Positions 1 through 8,580 of a stretch of DNA of 64,000 bases are shown piece after piece; the first letter of the stretch is position 1, and each line of letters starts with the position of its first letter. The stretch comes from Parashewanella curva (GTDB lineage Bacteria > Pseudomonadota > Gammaproteobacteria > Enterobacterales > Shewanellaceae). The notes beneath the pieces are model-generated. The model saw nothing but the letters and a program-made list of their open reading frames with translations, had not been told where the DNA came from and made no database searches. Made by a program: the position numbers and the translations under genes. Location: assembly GCF_003675895.1 (NCBI RefSeq), contig NZ_ML014760.1, positions 1-64,000 of the forward strand. The letters are read 5' to 3'.

Positions 1-75
1 AAGTTTGTCTGTGATCTTTTAGCTATGGCTCAGTGATCTATTTGCCATAATTGTTGTGATCTTTGTGTCTTGATT
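1..75. other. Cluster of three GATC-containing motifs at window edge
   Basis: GATC occurs at 13, 35 and 58, each inside a T-rich context of the form TGATCTTTT, TGATCTATTT or TGATCTTTG, spaced 22-23 bp apart. The pattern recalls the GATC-headed 13-mers of enterobacterial origin unwinding elements, but no DnaA box is visible nearby and the sequence to the left is not available. No gene is seen in 1-242. Treat it as a motif cluster of unknown role. Confidence 0.3.
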
Positions 76-193
76 AGCCGTGAGTGATTATTGTTAAGTG
101 TTAGGAAATATCAGTGCGAAATGACGGATTTAAGTTAAAAATCTCAGATTAAAACGAGGTTCTCAAGGTATTCTTTTAATAAAAAAGTCATAT

Positions 194-228
194 AAAAAAG
201 CCGAAACAAATCCTGTTTCGGCTTTAAT
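194..228 (-). terminator. Rho-independent terminator of the gsp operon
   Basis: A 12-bp perfect stem (197-208 pairing with 214-225, core GCCGAAACA) with a 5-nt loop is followed on the minus strand by a T-run. It lies just past the gspN stop codon, so it closes the gspC-N transcript. Confidence 0.9.
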
Positions 229-242
229 ACCATTCACATTAT

Positions 243-1004
243 TTATAACCCAGGTATCCGCCCACTGTATGTTAGCGGATATGCTCCCTGAGGGTCTGCT
301 TGTCCAAGATAATTTAAGTTATCTCGCACAGAAGCAGGCATTGACGCTGTAGGCTTAATTTTGGCTTGCAACTGCACTTGGTTGTTGGCTTTAAGCCACA
401 AACGCCCACTGACACCAATTTGATTGTCTTTCTCTGATGTCGTCACAATTACCTCACCTTGGTCACAATCCAACCCTAGGCGAAAACTACCAAAGGGAAA
501 ATCACCGAACTGGTTATTTACTTCTAGGCCATGCAGCTGCAGGTTACCTGACAACGCCTCACACCATGGTTGGCCGTAGGTAAACTCTGAAATACCAAGC
601 GTGATGTCCCCTGCGACTTTCGAACGCAGCGGTAATCGAGTATCACCAACCAAGGTTTTGCTGTCGGTTTGCAGCATTAAGTCTGTAAGGTTCATCGTCG
701 AGCGCGTTAATTGCAGCTTAGTTTTAGCGTAGATAGCTGAATTACGCGTACCGATTTTAACATCCACATTTAGGGTACCCGTTAATAACGAATAAGGATG
801 TATGGTCCACTCCACTTGTTCTACTTGTCGCCCGTACGCTTGCACTGTGTCGATACTGCCTTGCCAAATCGAGCCACCAACACCAGTTACCTGCACTTGA
901 GGTGGAAGCGTAACAAAACGCATTACCACACTAACAGGCATTAATACCACCAAGAAGATAAGGTAAACCATCACGCCTAAAATCAGGTATTTGATCCGTT
1001 TCAC
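243..1004 (-). CDS. gspN: Type II secretion system protein N
   Basis: Inner-membrane accessory protein of the type II secretion machine that exports folded proteins from the periplasm across the outer membrane. The 253-residue product has one N-terminal membrane segment (about residues 7-27) followed by a periplasmic domain with the GspN pattern (W-x-G-S-I early, C-terminal Y-x-G-x-I-P). It is the last gene of the operon, 14 bp after gspM and directly before a strong terminator. GspN is not present in every type II system; it is usual in Vibrio- and Shewanella-type clusters. Identification rests on position and family length as well as sequence. Confidence 0.93.
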   Translation of the reverse strand: MKRIKYLILGVMVYLIFLVVLMPVSVVMRFVTLPPQVQVTGVGGSIWQGSIDTVQAYGRQVEQVEWTIHPYSLLTGTLNVDVKIGTRNSAIYAKTKLQLTRSTMNLTDLMLQTDSKTLVGDTRLPLRSKVAGDITLGISEFTYGQPWCEALSGNLQLHGLEVNNQFGDFPFGSFRLGLDCDQGEVIVTTSEKDNQIGVSGRLWLKANNQVQLQAKIKPTASMPASVRDNLNYLGQADPQGAYPLTYSGRIPGL

Positions 1005-1018
1005 TATTGTCCTGCCTC

Positions 1019-1498
1019 TTAACGTGAAAGTTGAATTCGGCGTATACGCACCACGCCAATGGTATCGGTACTGGCCACATCAAAGCTATCAACGGTTAGC
1101 CCTTGGCTTACCACTAGAGTATCTAAATAACGCAATACATCGTTAAATGGCGCGTCGTCTAACCACACCTGAATTTTATCACCTTGTGGTTGCATGCGGG
1201 AAATAGTCAAGCCAAAACGATCCGCTTGCTGATTGACAATATTACTCAAGCTGCCACGACGACTTTGACCACGATTAGCCTGCTTATAACCAATCAGACG
1301 GTTAGCGTCTTGCTTTACTTTTATTAGTGTTTGTTTGGCACTCTTTAGATCTGCCTGTGCATCTTGCTGTGCTGAAGATATAGGATTCCACACGCCAAAA
1401 TAAAATACACTAATCGCAACCACCACGGCCGCCACAGAAAGCAATTGCTGCTCTCGAAACGCTAAACTGTTCCACCAATTGAGGAATTGCTGTTTCAT
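1019..1498 (-). CDS. gspM: Type II secretion system protein M
   Basis: Bitopic inner-membrane protein that pairs with GspL in the assembly platform holding the GspE ATPase. The 159-residue protein has a short cytoplasmic start (residues 1-18), one membrane helix (about 19-37), a coiled stretch and a small periplasmic ferredoxin-like domain. It starts 1 bp after the gspL stop codon, so it is probably translationally coupled. Length is normal for the family. Confidence 0.95.
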   Translation of the reverse strand: MKQQFLNWWNSLAFREQQLLSVAAVVVAISVFYFGVWNPISSAQQDAQADLKSAKQTLIKVKQDANRLIGYKQANRGQSRRGSLSNIVNQQADRFGLTISRMQPQGDKIQVWLDDAPFNDVLRYLDTLVVSQGLTVDSFDVASTDTIGVVRIRRIQLSR

Positions 1499-1499
1499 A

Positions 1500-2705
1500 T
1501 TATCGACTCCTCAAGGTTAAAATCGTACTGACTTTGTCATCTTCTTTATTTTGCGCGCCACTATCCACTTTAAAACCTTTGCCAATCGCTTGCTTGAACG
1601 CTTCAACTTGATCATAGCTATCGGCACTGATTTGCAGTCTCAGTTCACTACGATTACCGTCATATCGAAGTGAATTAGGCTGAACACTGGGCACCTTTTT
1701 AAAGGCTTGAGTCACCCCCTCTAACATGGCAAACATATCACTGCTGGAGGATTTGCCTTTGTACTGCTTGAGCAAGTTACGCAAATGAAATTCAACATTA
1801 GAAGTGTTGCTTCGGCCAGTTGCCCGTTTAAACACAGCGGCGGTGTCAGCTTTAATGGCCTCTATCTGCTTATGAGTTTGATAAATATCTACCCCTTTAT
1901 GAATGAAGCTCAGCAAAATACATACCGCAGCGATAAAGGCTGCATTGCGCCATAACAATAGTGTCTTGTTGCCTTCTCGTTTAGGTCGATACTGCTCGGT
2001 CATCAAATTCATTGGTGCATGCAATGCACCTTTTGCCAGTACTAGCATGGGTAACTCAAGTGGCTGAGATAACAGCTCTGCCCCCTCAAGCTCCATAGGA
2101 CTATAGTTAGCAATGGTGACCGTATCCATTTCATCTTCTGCGTCTTGTAGTGGCAGTAGCTTAGGTAAAACAGAATCTTGCCATTCACTTGGAATACTAT
2201 GCCCTTGGCCTTCGCCAGTTCTCACCAGCAATTCATTACCGATATCCATGGCCGCCCACTGACAACCATCGGCTAACGGTAACGCTAAGCTATCAGGGAT
2301 CATGCGTTTAACATTAAGCCCTGCCGCCTTCACCCAATCGACCCATGATTGCATCTGCTCATGAGCCACGACGGCTACGGATAATGAACTGCCATTACGG
2401 GAACCTGGGACAAAATGTAGTTGTTCGATATCCTGCGCAAGCACATCTTCCAACATGAAAGGTAAAGCTTTTAATGCTTGTCGCTGCCCTTTTTCAGGCA
2501 AGTTAACCTGAGTTAAAGTGATGGCTGACGTTGGCACCAAGGCATCAACAGGGCGAGCGCCAGCTCGCTCACTTAACGTGTGCAATTGAGTAGCATCGGC
2601 TAGCTCACCTGATGCAATAATTTCTTGTTCTTGTTCCGACCAAACCAACCACTGACAAGCGTCGTCAGCGTGGGTCCCTAGTCGTATAAAAAGGCGTTCA
2701 CTCAC
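1500..2705 (-). CDS. gspL: Type II secretion system protein L
   Basis: Assembly-platform protein that recruits the GspE ATPase to the inner membrane. The 401-residue protein has a cytoplasmic actin-like domain (about 1-240), one membrane helix (about 250-270) and a periplasmic ferredoxin-like domain that binds GspM. It lies between gspK and gspM in the standard order, with a 24-bp gap after gspK and 1 bp before gspM. Confidence 0.96.
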   Translation of the reverse strand: MSERLFIRLGTHADDACQWLVWSEQEQEIIASGELADATQLHTLSERAGARPVDALVPTSAITLTQVNLPEKGQRQALKALPFMLEDVLAQDIEQLHFVPGSRNGSSLSVAVVAHEQMQSWVDWVKAAGLNVKRMIPDSLALPLADGCQWAAMDIGNELLVRTGEGQGHSIPSEWQDSVLPKLLPLQDAEDEMDTVTIANYSPMELEGAELLSQPLELPMLVLAKGALHAPMNLMTEQYRPKREGNKTLLLWRNAAFIAAVCILLSFIHKGVDIYQTHKQIEAIKADTAAVFKRATGRSNTSNVEFHLRNLLKQYKGKSSSSDMFAMLEGVTQAFKKVPSVQPNSLRYDGNRSELRLQISADSYDQVEAFKQAIGKGFKVDSGAQNKEDDKVSTILTLRSR

Positions 2706-2729
2706 CGTGTTTCTCCACCCTTGAGGAGT

Positions 2730-3737
2730 TTATTTTTGACCACCATATTGCCGACTTAACACGTCAACATAATGATCTTTGTTTACCTGCAAAATGCTTT
2801 GTAATTGGAAGATGGCATCTCCAACTTTGGCTTTGCCATCTAACTCAAAATAGGTACTTTTATTGGTAAAAGTCGATTTAACTTTATCCACATTACCACC
2901 AATGCTACCTAACTCAGGCGATGACCAAAACTCTTGTAAATCATCATACCCTTTAGCCCCTCGACTTTCGATGATGCCTTTGGCTTCATCTGCTGATATT
3001 TGGTTCAGTAACATTCCAGCCAACAATGGTGCTTGCTCCGGCTGGATGGTATTAATATTAATAAGCTGCTTGTCATCGCCGGGGATCGCACACACATAAG
3101 GCGCTAACTTATCGTATACCTTTTGGGTAAATCCAAGTACCGCTCGTAACTCACTACGATGACTCATCATGGTTTTGGCCGCTCGATAAGGTACATCTCG
3201 TGCTTCATATTCAGCATCAGGGCCATAATAGCCACCCACCGCAGGAGAGGTGTCGATATAGTTTCTTAACGACTTGGCTAACTGCTCTGCTGTAAATGGC
3301 TCAACACTGAGTGCTTCCAATAAAGATGCAAACTGTTGAACGGCTAACGGCTCTTGATTAGGTGAGCCATTGTTATTCTGTGGCTGAGTCGCTTTAACAC
3401 TAAGCGCATTAAGGTTAAAACACGCCCGCATATCTTTGATTTCTCCAGCTAGAGCACCATTTTCAACCGGAAAAACCACCCCCGTTTGCGCCCAAACTTG
3501 ACTCAGATTCACTTCACCTTTTGAGTCGTCTAAGTCCTTTTTAAGCACCTTGTTCGCCAGCTGCTCCAAGGATAAGGCGTACCAATAAGCTTGATCGTAT
3601 TCCGTCAAATTAATGGTGCGGCGCACTGAAATCTGATTTCGCGACGTTATATCCGTCGCGATTACAGCGATAAGAGCCACAATCAAAAGCACCACTAATA
3701 AGGCGACACCTTGTTGGCGTTTTCGCGTAACCATCAT
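2730..3737 (-). CDS. gspK: Type II secretion minor pseudopilin K
   Basis: The largest minor pseudopilin, which caps the pseudopilus tip together with GspI and GspJ. The 335-residue precursor starts with a basic leader (MMVTRKRQQG) and a hydrophobic helix beginning VALLVVL. As is typical of GspK, it lacks the glutamate at mature position 5 found in the other pseudopilins. The globular alpha-helical domain is of usual size. The start overlaps the gspJ stop by 4 bp, so the two genes are coupled. A second ATG follows at once, and either may be used. Confidence 0.96.
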   Translation of the reverse strand: MMVTRKRQQGVALLVVLLIVALIAVIATDITSRNQISVRRTINLTEYDQAYWYALSLEQLANKVLKKDLDDSKGEVNLSQVWAQTGVVFPVENGALAGEIKDMRACFNLNALSVKATQPQNNNGSPNQEPLAVQQFASLLEALSVEPFTAEQLAKSLRNYIDTSPAVGGYYGPDAEYEARDVPYRAAKTMMSHRSELRAVLGFTQKVYDKLAPYVCAIPGDDKQLININTIQPEQAPLLAGMLLNQISADEAKGIIESRGAKGYDDLQEFWSSPELGSIGGNVDKVKSTFTNKSTYFELDGKAKVGDAIFQLQSILQVNKDHYVDVLSRQYGGQK

Positions 3738-4363
3738 GTCGCTGGCCCCACACCTTTAGGCAATAAGAATTTACGCTCCACTGTACCAATGCCTTCCACC
3801 TCAAGCTTAATAGCAATGGCTTGGGGTAAGGCACTTCCCATGATCGCTTGCTGCCAACTTTTACCATCAAAAAATCGTACATCCATATTCTGAACATGAT
3901 CTATGATGGTTGTTTTCGTGGGCTTAGCGCCAATCACAGGATCGGGATAAGGAAAATACCATCGCTCTAACTTATCTTCGGTAAACACATACGCCACTGA
4001 TTGAATACTGCCTCTTGGCAACATTCCGTCCGGGTTTAACCAGCCCAAACGATAAAAAATCAATGCCTGCCCATCAATATTAGGGATCACTTCTCCGTAT
4101 TGGATCACAGTACTTCCATGGCCGCCTGATAGCAGCCTTGGGGGTCTTGCGACGATTTGACCAATATCGCGATCCATCATGCCAAAGCCTTGTTGCAAGC
4201 CTTTTAACCGAGCAGAAAAATCTTCGGTGACTTCTTTGTTTTTTAACACCGCATGCAAGGTCGAGTTTGCCGCTAATCCAATAATTGCAAAAATGGCGAT
4301 AGCCACCAGCATTTCCAGTAATGTGAACCCTCGGCTATGGCGCTTATTTAACTTTAAATACAT
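3734..4363 (-). CDS. gspJ: Type II secretion minor pseudopilin J
   Basis: Minor pseudopilin of the tip complex (GspI-J-K). The 209-residue precursor has a prepilin peptidase site (R-G-F-T-L-L-E) near residue 12 and the usual hydrophobic N-terminal helix (M-L-V-A-I-A-I-F-A). It overlaps gspI by 20 bp upstream and gspK by 4 bp downstream, as in tightly packed gsp operons. Confidence 0.96.
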   Translation of the reverse strand: MYLKLNKRHSRGFTLLEMLVAIAIFAIIGLAANSTLHAVLKNKEVTEDFSARLKGLQQGFGMMDRDIGQIVARPPRLLSGGHGSTVIQYGEVIPNIDGQALIFYRLGWLNPDGMLPRGSIQSVAYVFTEDKLERWYFPYPDPVIGAKPTKTTIIDHVQNMDVRFFDGKSWQQAIMGSALPQAIAIKLEVEGIGTVERKFLLPKGVGPAT

Positions 4364-4718
4364 AGGTATTTACCTGAGTTAAAATGCGATCATAACGTGA
4401 GTCATCACTGACGCTGACCTTGACCATACGAAAATCATCACTTTGGGTTTTAATGATTTCACGACGCCAATACCAGCGCTCGCCAGCCATTTCAGTGTCA
4501 CCTTCTTTTTTACCTATGGCTAAAAACTGCTGTTTATTTTCAAGTACCGCATCTACCAATACATTATCCGCCACCCACTGTGCATAGGTGCGTTCTTGTA
4601 ATATCGGCATATTGGACATCAACTGCCCTAAGCTATTGGTAATGGACAGTGCGGCAACAGCAAAAATCGCTAATGCCACCATAACTTCAATGAGGGTCAT
4701 TCCTTTATGGTTGGTCAT
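4344..4718 (-). CDS. gspI: Type II secretion minor pseudopilin I
   Basis: Small minor pseudopilin that starts tip-complex assembly with GspJ and GspK. The 124-residue precursor has a very short leader and the processing site K-G-M-T-L-I-E, with methionine where most pilins carry phenylalanine, a substitution common in GspI. It overlaps gspH by 14 bp and gspJ by 20 bp. Confidence 0.95.
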   Translation of the reverse strand: MTNHKGMTLIEVMVALAIFAVAALSITNSLGQLMSNMPILQERTYAQWVADNVLVDAVLENKQQFLAIGKKEGDTEMAGERWYWRREIIKTQSDDFRMVKVSVSDDSRYDRILTQVNTYVFKVK

Positions 4719-5295
4719 CAGGTCTCCCTAATGTCAGGCGTCCTAAAGCATCTCCGGCCACCAATTGATCATGCTCATTACCTTGCTGATCTCTCATGGC
4801 AAATGTCAGTTCAAATGGGCTCAACTCACCGCTAGGAAACAACATGATCTGCGGTGTCGGCAACTTCTTTTTAGGCTGCACAGATTCATCTATGTTGAAC
4901 TTGTCATCGTCATTTTCAAATATGTCGTCGCTGCGGTCTTCGTCACTTTGCTTTAGCGGTAATCCATCCACCACAACCGATAGGCTCATGCCATCATCTA
5001 ATTTACGCTCAGTCAAAATACGATCATTGGTTAATGGCTGCCATTGGCTGTCATGGTACACCACGTAATGATAACCATCTGGCTCTATCACTATCCCCAA
5101 AAACTGGCCACTGAGTATGGTTTCATTGATGACTAATTCAGTGGTAGCCATAAACTGCTTGGCTTTTTTTTCCAGTTTCTGCTCTGGGGTTGAGGTATTA
5201 AAAGATAGGGTGACAGTCGCTGCCATCAACCCCATCAATAACACCACTACCATGATTTCCAGCAAGGTAAACCCTTGCTGTGAGCATCGAAGCAT
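4705..5295 (-). CDS. gspH: Type II secretion minor pseudopilin H
   Basis: Minor pseudopilin thought to connect the tip complex to the GspG filament. The 196-residue precursor carries the processing site Q-G-F-T-L-L-E and an N-terminal hydrophobic helix. An acidic insertion of about 25 residues (near residues 115-140, rich in Asp and Glu) lies in the globular domain. It sits 1 bp after gspG and overlaps gspI by 14 bp. Confidence 0.95.
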   Translation of the reverse strand: MLRCSQQGFTLLEIMVVVLLMGLMAATVTLSFNTSTPEQKLEKKAKQFMATTELVINETILSGQFLGIVIEPDGYHYVVYHDSQWQPLTNDRILTERKLDDGMSLSVVVDGLPLKQSDEDRSDDIFENDDDKFNIDESVQPKKKLPTPQIMLFPSGELSPFELTFAMRDQQGNEHDQLVAGDALGRLTLGRPDDQP

Positions 5296-5296
5296 C

Positions 5297-5731
5297 TTAT
5301 TGATAATCTTTTAAGTTCCAGTTACCAATGTCATCGTCGGTACCCGCTTGACCGTCTGGGCCCATGCTAAACACATCAATCTTTCCGTGCTCACCAGGGC
5401 TAACTAAAATGTAATCATGACGCCATGGATCTTGTGGCAGACGACGTAAATAGCCGCCATCACGATAATTGCGTGGTTCTGGATCAATGGTTGGCGCCTG
5501 AACTAAGGCTTCTAGACCTTGCTCTGTCGTTGGGTAAACACCATTATCCAATTTGTACATATCTAAGGCATTTTCCAGTGTAACGATGTCGGCTACCGCT
5601 TTTTGGGTATCCGCTTTTTCTTTGTTACCTAATACGTTTGGTAATACCAGACCGGCTAATAAACCAATGATCACAACTACGACCATAATTTCTAGCAAGG
5701 TAAAGCCCTGCTGACGACGTTTGTTTTGCAT
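5297..5731 (-). CDS. gspG: Type II secretion major pseudopilin G
   Basis: Major subunit of the periplasmic pseudopilus that pushes substrates through the secretin. The 144-residue precursor has the site Q-Q-G-F-T-L-L-E-I-M and a classic helix. The C-terminal signature (W-x-x-D-Y, then G-P-D-G-x-x-G-T-D-D-D-I-G-N-W) supplies the calcium site typical of GspG. A 53-bp gap separates it from gspF, larger than elsewhere in the operon. Confidence 0.98.
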   Translation of the reverse strand: MQNKRRQQGFTLLEIMVVVVIIGLLAGLVLPNVLGNKEKADTQKAVADIVTLENALDMYKLDNGVYPTTEQGLEALVQAPTIDPEPRNYRDGGYLRRLPQDPWRHDYILVSPGEHGKIDVFSMGPDGQAGTDDDIGNWNLKDYQ

Positions 5732-5784
5732 TTGAAACTCCTTAATAAAATTCTGTCTTGGCTAGAAAGTCACTGATCTTTGCT

Positions 5785-7002
5785 CTAGCCACTCACTAAG
5801 TTATTGAGTGCTAAAATCGGTTGTAAAATCGATAACACAATGAATAACACCACTACCGCCATAGAAATTACTAGGGCGGGTTCAAATATGCCCAAGGCAA
5901 TAGTGACATTGGCTTCAAACTGGCTATCTTGACTATCGGCAGCGCGTTCCAACATTTGTTCTAACTCACCACTTTTCTCACCCGATGAAATCATATACAA
6001 CATCATTGGCGGAAATAGCTTGGTGGCGGTTAACGCTGAGCCTAAGCTGGTACCTTCTCGTACTCGTGAAGTAGCTTCGCTCACAGCTTCTTTCACCCTG
6101 ACGTTTTGCAGCACGTCACTGGCGATACGCATACCATCAAGTAGAGGCACTGAACTGGCGGATAAAATACTTAAAGTACGAGCAAAACGTGCGGTGTTAA
6201 GGCTACGGCTGACTTTACCGACCACTGGCAGTGATAAGATAAATTTATGGTAGCGCATTCTGGCTTTGGGCTGTTTAACCACACGCTGAAACACCACTAA
6301 CAACAACATGATCGCTACCACAATACCAATGCCGTAGTCCCGCACAAAATCCGACATGGAAATCATAAGCTGAGTGCTCCACGGTAGCGATTGCCCCATG
6401 TGGATAAACTGTTCAGCGACTTTGGGTACGACTGACGCTAACAGAATCGAAACCACCAATATCGCCACTACAGTTAAGGCTGTAGGATAAACCATGGCTT
6501 GGGTCAGTTTGGATTTTAGCTGCTGACGGCGTTCGGTGTAATCCGCAAGACGGTTGAGCACCACATCTAAATGACCGGACTTTTCACCAGATGCCACCAT
6601 AGCACGGTATAAGTCATCAAAAATATGTGGAAATTCTGCCATAGAGTCGGCCAAGGTATAGCCTTCTACTACTCTTGAACGCACCGCCATTATCATGCTG
6701 GCAAGGCGTTCTTTTTCACATTGCTGACCGACAGCTTTGAGCGCTTCTTCAATGGGCAGACCTGCTGCGACCAGCGTGGCAATTTGACGAGTCAGCAACG
6801 CAAGCTCTGCCACCGAAATCCGCTTTTTAAACAGAGTAAACTGTTCTCGTTTGGCTTCTTTTTCAGTAACAGCATCAACACTTAATGGGGTTAAGCGCAT
6901 TTCTCGCAATTGGTTTCGCGCATGACGAGCGGTATCGGCTTCCAATACCCCTTTGGTTTGCTTTCCTGTTGCATCCAGTGCTTTGTATTCAAAAGCCGCC
7001 AT
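5785..7002 (-). CDS. gspF: Type II secretion inner-membrane protein F
   Basis: Polytopic inner-membrane core of the assembly platform. The 405-residue protein has two repeated cytoplasmic T2SSF domains (about 70-190 and 270-395) and three membrane segments (about 170-195, 220-240 and 375-400). The conserved family motif G-E-x-S-G appears in both halves (ASGEKSG and SSGEKSG). It lies 3 bp after the gspE stop, so it is probably coupled. Confidence 0.97.
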   Translation of the reverse strand: MAAFEYKALDATGKQTKGVLEADTARHARNQLREMRLTPLSVDAVTEKEAKREQFTLFKKRISVAELALLTRQIATLVAAGLPIEEALKAVGQQCEKERLASMIMAVRSRVVEGYTLADSMAEFPHIFDDLYRAMVASGEKSGHLDVVLNRLADYTERRQQLKSKLTQAMVYPTALTVVAILVVSILLASVVPKVAEQFIHMGQSLPWSTQLMISMSDFVRDYGIGIVVAIMLLLVVFQRVVKQPKARMRYHKFILSLPVVGKVSRSLNTARFARTLSILSASSVPLLDGMRIASDVLQNVRVKEAVSEATSRVREGTSLGSALTATKLFPPMMLYMISSGEKSGELEQMLERAADSQDSQFEANVTIALGIFEPALVISMAVVVLFIVLSILQPILALNNLVSG

Positions 7003-7005
7003 CCA

Positions 7006-8577
7006 TTACTCCTCTCGAGTCACACGCAACACTTCTTCTAAGGTGGTGATACCGGCCAATACTTTACTCATACCATCGTGACGAATACTCGGGGTATCTT
7101 TACGCACGTGTTTTTCAATAGCGAGTTCACCGTGGCCGTTGTGAATGAGTTCTCTGACCGTATCATCTACAACCAATAGCTCATGAATACCGGTACGGCC
7201 ACGATAGCCATTGTAACCACACTTTTTACAACCACTCGCTCGATAAATCGTGGCGCTATCGTGAGCTTGTAGTCCAAGTAATTCTAGTTCAGATGGGCTT
7301 GGCTGGTGTGGCTGGCGACAATCTTTACACAAGGTACGTACTAGACGCTGCGCCAACACCCCTAGTAAACTGGATGACACCAAAAACGGCTCAACCCCCA
7401 TGTCTTGCAGTCGAGTAATGGCACCCGAAGCGGTATTGGTATGCAAGGTGGAAATAACTAAGTGACCCGTCAAAGACGCTTGCACCGCAATTTGTGCGGT
7501 TTCCAAATCACGGATCTCACCAATCATCACCACATCAGGATCTTGACGTAGAATGGCACGAAGCCCTCGAGCAAAAGTCATATCCACTTTGGTATTTACT
7601 TGCGTTTGACCTATGCCTTCAAGCTCATACTCAATCGGATCTTCAACAGTAAGAATGTTGGTATCTCTTGAGTTAATTTCAGTTAAGCCTGCATACAAGG
7701 TGGTACTTTTACCTGAACCCGTTGGACCGGTCACCAAAATAATACCGTGGGGTTTACGAATTAAGGCATCAAATTGCTGACGAATGCTATCTGTCATTCC
7801 TAATTGCTGAAGATCTAAATTACCGGCATTTTTATCGAGAAGACGCAATACCACACGCTCGCCATGACTCGATGGCATGGTCGATACACGTACATCCACC
7901 GCGCGACCCGCAATTCTTAAGCTAATACGCCCATCTTGTGGAACACGTTTTTCAGCGATATCCAAACGTGCCATAACCTTGATACGTGACACCAACAGCG
8001 ATGAAAGTTTACGGTTCGGCTTTAAGACTTCTTTGAGCACCCCATCAACACGGAAACGCACCACCAGTTGTTTTTCATACGTTTCGATATGAATATCAGA
8101 CGCTTCTTCTTTGATGGCTTCTGATAGCAAGGCATTGATCAGTTTAATAATAGGCGCATCATCATCACCTTCAAGCAAATCTTCGGTTTGTGGCAACTCT
8201 TCAGCAAGGGTGAACAAATCCATCTCATTGCCAATGTCTTCCATCAATTGCTGTGCTTCTGACGAGTTACTCTGATAGGCTTGAGTCAACTTCATTTCAA
8301 ATGCTTGATTATCTAGCTCTATCAATGGTAAATCAGCGCCACTATAACGACGCACTTCCAGTAGCACTTGTGCTTGTGTCGTTGGTGTGTGATACAAACT
8401 AAGCTGTTTGTCCTCATTAGTGGCCAGCACCACCGCATGGCGGTGAGCGTAGGCAAACGGCAATCGGTCTTTAGTTTCAGAGTGAAACTCGCTGCCGTCT
8501 TGTTCTATATCGGCATTCACCTCAGAGGTTACCTGAGATAATGCATCTGGCTCGATGGGCTGCTGCACGTCACTCAT
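7006..8577 (-). CDS. gspE: Type II secretion ATPase E
   Basis: Cytoplasmic hexameric ATPase that drives pseudopilus growth. The 523-residue protein shows a Walker A motif GPTGSGKST at 284-292, an Asp box around 310-315, a Walker B region (D-P-D-V-V-M-I-G-E) near 346-354 and the His box S-T-L-H-T. A zinc-binding tetracysteine (Cys417, Cys420, Cys450, Cys453) separates it from simple pilus retraction ATPases. It follows gspD by 3 bp and precedes gspF by 3 bp. Confidence 0.98.
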   Translation of the reverse strand: MSDVQQPIEPDALSQVTSEVNADIEQDGSEFHSETKDRLPFAYAHRHAVVLATNEDKQLSLYHTPTTQAQVLLEVRRYSGADLPLIELDNQAFEMKLTQAYQSNSSEAQQLMEDIGNEMDLFTLAEELPQTEDLLEGDDDAPIIKLINALLSEAIKEEASDIHIETYEKQLVVRFRVDGVLKEVLKPNRKLSSLLVSRIKVMARLDIAEKRVPQDGRISLRIAGRAVDVRVSTMPSSHGERVVLRLLDKNAGNLDLQQLGMTDSIRQQFDALIRKPHGIILVTGPTGSGKSTTLYAGLTEINSRDTNILTVEDPIEYELEGIGQTQVNTKVDMTFARGLRAILRQDPDVVMIGEIRDLETAQIAVQASLTGHLVISTLHTNTASGAITRLQDMGVEPFLVSSSLLGVLAQRLVRTLCKDCRQPHQPSPSELELLGLQAHDSATIYRASGCKKCGYNGYRGRTGIHELLVVDDTVRELIHNGHGELAIEKHVRKDTPSIRHDGMSKVLAGITTLEEVLRVTREE

Positions 8578-8580
8578 GGG

